From Rotaria sp. Silwood1 (Eukaryota; Rotifera; Eurotatoria; Philodinida; Philodinidae), in NCBI GenBank assembly GCA_905250075.1, contig CAJNOP010000088.1, positions 62,001 through 126,000 of the forward strand: a stretch of DNA of 64,000 bases, given 5' to 3'. A program made the translations under genes and the position numbers. Positions 54,750-64,000 of the stretch are shown here, piece after piece. Every line of letters begins with the position of its first letter. Positions within the stretch are counted from its first letter, which is position 1. The notes below the pieces were generated by a model. It saw nothing but the letters and a program-made list of their open reading frames with translations, did no database searches and had not been told where the DNA came from.

Positions 54750-57700
54750 ATGGCAAGTTCACCTCCATTATCCGTTAAAAGTGAACCAGCAGATATTTTA
54801 ATTAATGTTAATGAACCAAATTCATCCTATACATCAGCGTACGATACATCACTTGACAATTCTTTAATAGATCAAATAGAACCAACATCACCATCGATTG
54901 GTATTGATGCACCAATAATATCATCAAATGAGACATCATTTGATCTTTTACAAGGGTATTCAGCACCAACACTCCCTGTTTATATTAATATGGGTTTAAA
55001 TGAACATCCTGATGATGTAAATTTTGTTGGACCTATAACAACACTTGATCAACCTTTATCACGTTCATTAGCAGCTATTGATGTTGATCAACAAATACCT
55101 CAAACAACAATTCAAAGACATAGTCATCATCATCATCATCATTTTCCACATCATCAACAAAATCGAAATCGTTATCCATATTTACAAAGACCAATTATGC
55201 CGAGAGGATCTAATCGAACACAAATTCCAGCACATAGTTTTGATAATTTATATCTTTATGAACAACGACCTGCTTTTCGACGTTCTTATTTTGCTTTAAG
55301 ACGACAAAGAATACCGAAAGGTTTTGTTTTTGAATTCATAAATAAACTAATATTTAAAATATTCGTATTTTTTTTCTCGTAGCTCCGCCAATGCCAAAAC
55401 ATTTATTTCCTGGTTATAAACAAAGTAGAACAGAAAGATCAACAATGGAAGGTACCGGAAGTGAAAACGAAAATGTAGATGAAGATGAAGAAGGTAAATT
55501 TTCTTTTTTTTTTTTGAAAATATCATTTAATGTCGTGTGGTATTCGATCGTTGAGTAAATATCTTAACTGAGAATTTATATGATAAAAATCATTTTCTGG
55601 CTCGAAATTTTCAAGTTCAATTATATCTGTATGTAAACGATCAACATCTGTAATCATAACTGTTGGTAAAGGTATTGTCTTTATTGATGATTGTGATGAT
55701 AAATATGTTGTATTTGTAATTTGACTTAAATTTGTATTTGTTGAAGTTTGAGATAATTGACGTTTTAAATTAAATTGATCAATTGACGATGAAGAATTAT
55801 TTAATGGAATGATTAATGAAGGTCGTCGAATTTTTTGATGAATGTTTGTTTTCAATGAAGATAATGTTGATTGAGAATAAGAAAATTTTTGACATGATTG
55901 ATAATAGAAAAGTGATGTACTAAGATTACTCGATGATGTTAATATTGATTGATTGTAAGATAGATTAGAAATTGCTGCTGTATTTGACAATGTTAATTCA
56001 TATTGTTCTGTGGATATTCGTTGACATGATGGAATAAAATTTGTTTGTTCATGAACAATTTTCGATTGTTCCGTATCAAATGAAGCTGTTGTATAAATAC
56101 TTGTTTGTTCATCATCAATTTGATCACAATCAATCATATGATCTTCTTTGAATGCGTTTTCAATGGGTAATAATAATGATGATGGTAATTTTGATGCATA
56201 ATTATAATAAAGATATTTTAAATATGTCTTCCTTTTTAAATGTCGATATGTTTGAATGGATAGAAATATAAATCCAATAATCAACCAAAGAAAACATATT
56301 GAGCCAAATATAATAAAAAGACGTTTAAATAAAACTAATTGATCTGTTGTATTGGTTGACATTGTCAATATAGAGAATCATCATTTTAATTAAAAAAACG
56401 AAAAGAAAAAGAATTACGAGAATTATGGATCAATCGCTTCAAGATATTGATTGAAGAATTACGATTTATTTTTTTCGGATAGTGTCTCGTTAAATGTAAA
56501 TGTGCTTGTCTATCGCTGTTATAATTCCTTTTTTCTCTATGTGCTTTATATTCTATCTTCTTGTTCTTGGGTGGAGAGGGAGAAAAAGAATCTTTTGTTC
56601 TAGATGGATGTGAGTAAGGAAACGGAAGGAAAAATTAGTAGTCGGGCACGCATTGAATAGAATGAAGCGCTTATAATCATCCGGACTATCGTCATTGTCC
56701 CATAGATTCTCACATAGACAGACACTAAATTGAGCAACTATATGCATTATAGAAAAAGTGAATTATTCGTTTTTACTATTGTTCGATTAATTCTATAGAT
56801 TTCTATTCACACCTGATCATCAATAATCAGTGTTAAAAATGTTTTTTTTTTCTTGCTCTGTTATTCTTTATCTAATGATAAAATCATGTATTCGATATTG
56901 TGATTTATTTTGCCTGTTCTAGATCAAACACCATCAAAAAGTTGGTGGATTATTTTACGTTTGGTTTTTTTCTTCTTTGCTATTGAATTTATGTATGCAG
57001 TGGAAACAGCACTTACTGTACCTATATTAACTTCACTACGTGTACCTGAATCGTATGTTATTGAAGAAATTTTTGTTTTTTTTTTCGTTGTTTGTTTAAT
57101 TTTTATTTATCAAGATTTTATTCCATGGCTTGGCTTATAAGTCCAATCCTTGGATTTTTTCTTCAACCAATTATTGGGATGTGGAGTGATTCATGTAAAT
57201 GTCGATGGGGTAGACGAAGACCATTTATTCTAGCATTTGCGATTGGTAAATTTATTTAGAAATATTTATTTGTACAAAAATTAAAGACACAAAGAATATT
57301 TTTTCAGGTGCTTATATTGGTGTTGCATTATTACTTAATAGTTCAGATTTAGGTGTACTTTTTGGTGATTCACGTGATCCTACTACAGTTAGATTGTTAA
57401 ACATTCTTTTAAGTATTTTATATTATTGTTTTTTAAGACTCCGTATAAAGCCATTGTATTAACTGCTGTCGGTGTGACTTTTCTTGGTAAGAAAAAAAAC
57501 AACAAAGAATGAATATAACTTTTCGATATTTGATTGATTATTTTTCAAATATAATGTAGATTTTTGTGCGGATAGTGCTGATGCACCAGTACGTGCTTAT
57601 TTAATTGATACAACAAATTCAAGAGATCAAGAACGAGGATTTAATATACATGCTATTCTTGGTAAAGAATTGAAATCATTTAAAAAAAAAAACTTTTATT

Positions 57701-59531
57701 GTTGTATATTTAGGAGGTATAAAAATGATGTTCTGCAAAAAAAAGCACATGAAATTAAAGTATTTATTTTAAATAGGTATTGGTGGAGGTTTAGGTTTTA
57801 TTGTTGGTGCTATACAGTGGCCATATATTCCGATGCTTCAGAAGGATGATAAAAGTTAGAAAAATTCTTTTTGTTAATTTTCATGAATTGTTTCTATATT
57901 ATCATAGGTGGTGAATTTAGTGTGGTTTTTTATTTTGCTACTTTTTTATTTATTGTATGTTCGATATCAACATTAACAAGTGTTCGTGAAGAACCACTTA
58001 TTTCATCATCCGCATCATCATCGTCACGTGATCATGGTGATACAGAAAATACAAATGAGGATGATCAACGAGAAATAGAAATAAGTGAAAAACGTCCATT
58101 ACTTACACTTCGTCCAAATAGTTCACGATCATATAATACAACTGATAAATCAACAGCAAATATGTATTTGAGTGGTTTAGATAATAAAGAAGGATTTATT
58201 GAAATTGATCCAGCGACAGGTAGACATATACCTCATGACGATGTTGAAGGAACAAGTGAAGATATTTTATTAAAAACAATGGAACGTTCACATCAACTTG
58301 TAGCTGCATCATTGGCGAGTGCCGATTCTTCAAATACTGATGCAGTACCGACTCAAGCATTTGAAGCTGAACTTAAACAAAAAGCAAAATTAGTCAAATT
58401 AGGTATTCAATCGTTTGCTTCTTTTTGTAAATTTTCACTTGATGTTTTTATTCATAAATAAGGTCTTATGCGACGTCCTGAATCTGAAGAAAAGGATGAT
58501 TATGATGAAAAAGATGCTGTGACAATAAAATCAATGATTATTTCAATGGTTCGAGTAGGTATCTTTGCTATTGTTTATTATAAAATATATTCATTTGATT
58601 TAATAAGATGCCTTCTCGACTATGGAAATTAATGATATGTCAAGTAATTGGTTGGGTGGCTTATTTTGCTACTCATTTATATTTTACTGATTTTATTGCT
58701 ACGGTAAAAGTCGAATGCTTGTCTTTTTTTTGTCTCTTATCAATCCTGATGTTTTCTTTTCTAAAGAAAGTATACAATGGTACATTGGACGAAAAGGATC
58801 CAGAAGCTTTCGATCGTTATAAATACGGTGTTACAATGGGTTGTTGGGGTTTACTTTTATATTCAGCTAGTACTGCTATTTATGCTTGTACGTAAGAATC
58901 ATAAAATAATAAGTTTCTTTTCTTTGAATAAAACAAGATGTATTATGTTAGTTTGTTTGGAACGATGGTTAGCAGAAAAATTTTCTTTAAAAACACTTTA
59001 TTTTGTTGGTTATTTGGCATATGCTATTGGTTGCTTGATAAATTTTTTTGTTCCTCGTATTGCTGTTAATATTATTATGTGTATTACTTGTAAGTTTAGT
59101 TTTTCTATTTTATTTAATTTGATTATTATTATTAAATTTTAGTTGGAATGTTAGTTGTATCATTAAATACGCTTCCATATCATATGCTTTCACAGTTTCA
59201 TGCTGATGAAACAGTTAGGTTTTTTTTCTTATTATAATTTGAATTAAAAATAAAAAAAAAAGAATTTTTTTTCTAGTATAAAAATAGAGATGGTTCAAAA
59301 CGTGGTATTGGTGTTGATTGTTCATTATTAAATAGTTGTTATTTTCTCGGTGAATTAGCAGTAGCTGCATCATTAGGTCCAGTATTGGAACGTACTGGTG
59401 TAGAATATTGTATGATAGTAGGAACTGCGTTTGCATTATTTGGTAATGTAATTATGTTTTTTTTGTTCTTTTTTAAAAATTAATATAAATTTTCAGGAAC
59501 TAATTTTCCTTTACATATGTGTGATAGATAA
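54750..59531 (+). CDS. SLC45-family proton-coupled sugar transporter
   Basis: Twelve-TM-type major-facilitator transporter; family members move sucrose/glucose with protons (or act in melanosomes). Sixteen exons (starts 54750, 55383, 56923, 57115, 57308, 57438, 57560, 57777, 57908, 58463, 58608, 58767, 58938, 59143, 59277, 59497) sum to 827 aa. A long N-terminal cytosolic region of about 230 residues includes a His tract (HSHHHHHHF) and acidic end. TM1 carries [19 protein letters not shown], followed by [17 protein letters not shown] and the family signature [27 protein letters not shown] follows in TM4. A long acidic central loop (exon 9) separates the halves. The second half has [32 protein letters not shown] and [13 protein letters not shown]. 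Introns are mostly 45-65 bp; intron 2 is 1429 bp and holds another gene. SLC45A1/2/4 orthology is not resolved. Confidence 0.92.
55523..56368 (-). CDS. nested single-TM hypothetical protein, 281 aa
   Basis: A single-exon frame on the strand opposite SLC45, wholly within its intron 2 (55494-56922). The N-terminus [16 protein letters not shown] has a sequon (NTT). One TM helix at about residues 14-38 ([17 protein letters not shown]) is followed by RHLKRK, which by the positive-inside rule puts the long Ser/Thr/Asn-rich tail in the cytosol. The tail includes many SQS/SSS stretches and [10 protein letters not shown], a possible basophilic kinase site. No signal peptide or known domain. The uninterrupted 281 codons in AT-rich DNA and the coherent topology argue for a real gene. 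Function is unknown. Confidence 0.65.
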   Translation of the reverse strand: MTMSTNTTDQLVLFKRLFIIFGSICFLWLIIGFIFLSIQTYRHLKRKTYLKYLYYNYASKLPSSLLLPIENAFKEDHMIDCDQIDDEQTSIYTTASFDTEQSKIVHEQTNFIPSCQRISTEQYELTLSNTAAISNLSYNQSILTSSSNLSTSLFYYQSCQKFSYSQSTLSSLKTNIHQKIRRPSLIIPLNNSSSSIDQFNLKRQLSQTSTNTNLSQITNTTYLSSQSSIKTIPLPTVMITDVDRLHTDIIELENFEPENDFYHINSQLRYLLNDRIPHDIK

Positions 59532-62054
59532 AAGTAATCTTTCAGACAATTAAGTTATGAATAAATTGTATTTTGTAATTCTTTTTTTTTTGTAATATTT
59601 CAATAAAATTTTTGTGATTATTCTATAAAGTCAGGTTCTTTTTTTTGTATGTGTAATGATTTATCTTTTTATAATATATATTGTTAATATGTTATAATCC
59701 ATTTTGTTGTTCTTCGCGTGTATTGAATTTCTTATAAATACATCTACATAGTTCATGGTTTTTTCATTTGAAATAAATGAATTATTTAATGTAAAAAAGA
59801 AAAAAAGAAGACTAATTTGTGCTGTAACAAGATTTGGATGATTTATATACATGCAAAAACACAAAGAAAAGAAAAAGCACGACTCTAGTTCTGCATCCGT
59901 ACTTCGAAGTATTGAAATTGTACTTTTTCTTCCTTGCTCAAACATCACCTGGCAGTCTTTGTTTGCAAAAAACTTTCGATAGGAATTGATATAGAGAGTT
60001 GTGGTTATCATCATTCGAAAAAGGTTGTATCATTGTGCATGATTTCATGTATGACTCAATGATGGTATTTACACTCCTTTTCAGATATTCAAATAAATTC
60101 TTTTTAGATTTATATTTTCCTAGCAGACAAACTCATGCAGTGATTATTCTTTACATGAAAAATTTTCTTAATAATAGTATCTAAACTTGCTAAGAGCATC
60201 GATGGTGAATCTTTAATACCGCCAGTTTTTAATAAATTTAATGGAAAAAAAAGTCTTGAAAGCTTGTTTTGCGTTTATCTCAAAATAGAAACGAAGGTTT
60301 CTCTCACATGGTATGCTAGATCAAACTTAATTTTTTTTAATGAATACTTAGATCAAATTGAGGTGCATGCTTTTTTTGCTCTCCAAAAAGTTTTTTTTTA
60401 CGGAATTTGGCAGTCTTTTCAAAATTAAATCCATTGAAAAAAACACGTTTTTTGACAGCGTTTCCAGTATTTTGTTTTTCTTCCGCTCAAGGAATGATAT
60501 TATTGAAAGGAAAAAAAAACACGCACCTCGGCTTGATCCACATTGTCACTAAAAAAATTACAACTCGAAAAAAATTAAATATAAAGTTTTGCTGGAGACG
60601 ACTTCTGATCATATTTGGCTTTTTTGACTTTCATATTTTCTTGAAAGAAGTATTCAGAAATGTTGAGTATATGACAAGGTTTGTTCTACTTATCGAGATC
60701 TATTTGTCTTGAAAGTTTCATTATTTTTTTAACGAATGCGCTATATTCATCTGCAAACCCGAAATTTTAGTTGGCTATAGAAAGGCCGAAAGGAAAAATA
60801 TATTGAATAAAGTTTTGTCTTCAGTGAACGTTGATGTCTGTAGTGTATTATGGGAGCAATAACAAAACAATTGCTATTCAACGTCGTATAGATATCTTGA
60901 CGTACAATATAATAATGGTCTTATAATTGTAATAAAATATCTCAATGGTTTATCATTTACAGCTGCTTAATGGAAAAAATGTCACTACTATTTTTTTTTC
61001 GCTTTTTTCATCTCTTGTCTTGTATATGTTAGTATCATGTCAAAAATAAAGAAAGTCTTATTAGTTGAAATTTTAGACATTTCATCATGATTTGTTGTAA
61101 GGTTATATGCTCAACACTAGATAATGAGAGTGTAGATGCGGATCATTGACACGCAAATCCAGTGCATGCCTTAGAATTAAGCTTTTATGTCATATTCATA
61201 GAGTTATTAGTGTTTTTTTGAAGCCGATTGACTGACAATCCTATCATCACGCGATATTGTTCAATTACGCATGAAATTCTGCGCAGTAATATGACTTCTT
61301 TCGAAGAGTGAAACTCATAGTTTTTAATATTATTTCTCTGAAAAGTTATTCGACAATAAAGATTGCCAAAGTAACTTTTGAAACACTGTTAGTTGTTCGA
61401 GATGTTAGAATAGCGTGACAATTGTTGAATAGTTGATTGAATAGAAAAAACATTTTATTAATAATTTTAGGCTAAAAGATTAGATTATATTTTGACTAGT
61501 TCATAGGAACTAATGAGAGATAAAATACCTATTAACTGTTTGTGTTAAAATAAACCTGGGAACATGAAATACATTTGGGAAATGATTTTCATTAGAATAT
61601 CGATAGAAAAAAAACAAGAGCATGTCAGGTCAAACGTCAGAAATTTTAACAGAACAATTACTACAAGCAAGTTATGATGTTTTCTAGTCATTGGAAAAAC
61701 AACAAAGCTACAAGCAAATATTCTACTTCAGTTTAACAAAAGTACTTTGAACGTTTAACAATAGAATTAGATATATTGTAATGATTATCATTAAAATACA
61801 CATTTATTTGTTAACAGAATGCATACAAAAAAAGAAAAAGAAATCAATGAAGAAATGAGAGGGAGAAAACAAATGAAGTTCATAGATAAATTTTAACCAA
61901 AAATATTTTTTTTTCTCATATAATAATATCGCAAAAAAAAAAAGAAAGAATAAAAACAATATTTATAAATAAATCGATAGGATGTAATCTTAAAATTAGA
62001 ATCTAAATAAATATGAAAAAACAAAAACAGAAAAAAATTCATTTCTTTTTTTTT
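59532..62054. other. convergent intergenic region, no gene supported
   Basis: Lies between the 3' ends of SLC45 (plus) and the RIM gene (minus). A polyadenylation-like aataaa occurs at about 59602, with another A-rich end near 61925-61945. Open frames up to 117 codons are low-complexity and unrecognised. Confidence 0.5.
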
Positions 62055-64000
62055 TTATACTAATGAACTTTTTCTTTTTGATGATTGTTGTACAATCATA
62101 TAACTATTCATTAAAGAATTAGCAGAAAATAATTTATACCAACTAAGAATTTGTTGAGATGAATTTAAATTAATTTCTTTTAAACCTATTTGACATACAC
62201 CCATAAATACTTTTCGATCTAATTTACTATAATCACCCCATACACTAATCTATTAACATAAAACAAACAATATCATTTCGTTTTTTGAAATAAAAAGAAA
62301 ATCATTGATTTTATTTACTTGTAAAATTTTTTCTCGAAAATCTTCTTTAAAAATAAGTGTTTGTTGTATAAGTGGATCAAGAGTACGACGTGTTGTTCGA
62401 GTACGTTGTTTTTCAATACATGTTTTTCCATCAAGTAAATAAACTTTAACATAGGGTGCTATTTTATTAATAAATTAAAAGTTTATATTTAAATACAAAG
62501 ATAAAACAAACCTGGAGGCATTTTATAGACGACTTTTTGAAGTAAATTTCTTGCTCGTACTATTTCAACTTCAAGTAAACCTTGATGATCACGAAGACCT
62601 ATTTGAATTTCACCATGACATGGTGATGCTAGAACTTGTCGTCCAACTAATTGTCCTGTTCCTAAACCTTCGATAAATTCATTAAATTGATGTTCATGTG
62701 GCAATTTAAGTGCACCCGACCATAATCTTAAAGAAATCAAAACAATAAAATTCAATCATATTATTATGAAAAACTATCCATAATTCAACGTGTAAAACTC
62801 CTTTAAAAGTTTCTTGAAATAATTATCTCAATTCGATATAGGTCTTACTCGATACTATGAGGCATTGAATAATATTGATCACGTTGAAGAGTTCCATTAA
62901 ATGGTGACCGTGATGAATCTGTTGGTGGAGCACTACTTGGTGTTTCTTTTTCTTTACTCATTTGTCGTTGTAATGCAGGACTACGTAAATGAGGTTGTAC
63001 ACCAATTTCTTCACTTCTTTGAAAACCATATCGTTTACCTATTAAAATAAAAAACAAAAAGTTGTTATTTAATATCTCTAATAATAGATTTGAATATAAC
63101 CAATATTTGATGAACTATTTGCTTTTTTTGATAATCCAAGTATAACTAAAGCTTTTGATGACATAGATGGTCGTCGTTTTTTATTTGATTCCGTTTGTGA
63201 ACTTAAAATTGAATCTGATATACTACCATCATTATGTTGATTAAATTTAACTGTTTTCTCATTTGATACAATAGATGACGAAACTGTTTTTGTATTTGTT
63301 TCATTCTTTGTTGTTTGATCATTAATATTCGGTTTTGTTACTGTATCATATGTACGCATAGCCATTTGTTGAAGTTCTTCTTCATTTAATTTCACTTCAT
63401 TATCACGATGAAAATGATCATTTATACGTGGATGTATACTAAAGATAATCTTACAAATTAAAAAAAAAAGAAATTCAAAGAAAAATTCAATACCCATGTT
63501 TTCGTATAGGTCGAGGTCGTTCTGATTGTGTTGATAACATACTAGTTGAACTAAATTTTGAAACTGATGATAATTCAGATCCATCAGAATCAATATCATC
63601 ACTAGGTGTTTCCATAGAATCTATTATAAATAGAATTTTGCTTTGAGTTAATTCGAAAAAAAAAATAAGAAGAAATTTTTTTACGTCGTTTTGTAAGAAC
63701 TCCTCGATATTTATCATCATATGATTGTAAATTGGATTTTTCTAGATTTATCTCATCTTGTCCAACTATTGTTGTTTGTCTTGATAATGTTGGATTTGGT
63801 GCACTTTTATCTCTTATTATTGGCATACGTAATGGTTTATCTTTTAAATTTGTTGTTAAAGTAACTTTTGATGATGTTGATAAATTGCTCAGTGATTTTC
63901 TTGTATTATGATCTATTCGTGATGTACGATCACCATACATTGGTCTTTGTATAGTATCTGTATGATCAAAACTACGTTGTTTTATTGTTGACCTATCGTT
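62055..64000 (-). CDS. RIM active-zone protein, C-terminal part (5' end outside window)
   Basis: RIM proteins tether vesicles and calcium channels at presynaptic active zones. Seven exons are visible (64000-63685, 63620-63494, 63438-63101, 63038-62849, 62726-62512, 62458-62319, 62249-62055), all in one frame, and the first runs off the window. Ser/Thr-rich linker sequence precedes the conserved block FNEFIEGLGTGQLVGRQ. Then comes the C2B domain: GEIQIGLRDHQGLLEVEIVR, APYVKVYLLDGKTC, RRTLDPLIQQTLIF, VWGDYSKLDRKVFMGVCQI and SWYKLF, which match RIM C2B order. As known for RIM C2B, calcium-binding aspartates are not all evident. The tail ends KRKSSLV. The N-terminal zinc finger, PDZ and C2A lie outside the window. 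Confidence 0.9.

Noticed and set aside
59661..60712. Several 60-117 codon frames downstream of SLC45
   Set aside because: Unrelated to transporter sequence, low complexity, no splice partners.

Overview
The window looks like a compact, AT-rich invertebrate genome. Coding exons are split by many very short GT-AG introns (about 45-65 bp), animal-specific neuronal and receptor genes are present, and intergenic DNA carries foldback/MITE-like repeats. A bdelloid rotifer such as Rotaria would fit; that taxon is an inference from gene style, not proven here. One 100-N scaffold gap lies at 21320-21419.

Layout. 1-5959: no supportable gene. 5960-8090 (-): muscarinic-type (GAR-like) acetylcholine GPCR, 4 exons. 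9951-10457 (+): single-exon unknown protein. 12.6-13.3 kb: inverted duplication with coding remnants. 14039-15569 (-): TAF9, 4 exons. 15.9-23.1 kb: a gene graveyard with a 263-bp MITE, about 178-bp tandem repeats, a cullin pseudogene, a partial unknown gene (17908-18692), a 415-bp near-palindrome, a GGCC-rich element carrying a broken ORF, an XPR1/SLC53-like pseudogene, and a terminal-inverted-repeat element that contains the gap. 25205-30181 (+): GDP-L-fucose synthase, 9 exons, with a foldback element in intron 3. 31002-31712 (+): four-TM protein.

32267-46581 (-): the most striking object. Twenty-five exons join in one frame (5778 nt, 1925 aa) into a signal peptide, about five laminin-G domains, nine EGF repeats, one TM segment and a cytoplasmic WD40 propeller. 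An internal ATG at 38168 with its own signal peptide could give a short EGF-TM-WD40 form. 50828-51271 (-): small CaaX-box protein. 53416-54046: foldback element with mirrored coding-like arms. 54750-59531 (+): SLC45-family sugar transporter (16 exons, 827 aa), with an unrelated single-exon membrane protein nested on the opposite strand in intron 2 (55523-56368). 62055-64000 (-): 3' part of a RIM presynaptic active-zone gene, running off the window.

The genes do not form an operon and serve unrelated roles: receptor signalling, basal transcription, nucleotide-sugar synthesis, adhesion, transport and exocytosis. Exon coordinates were derived by hand from frame continuity and GT-AG sites. CDS totals divide by three for every complete gene model.
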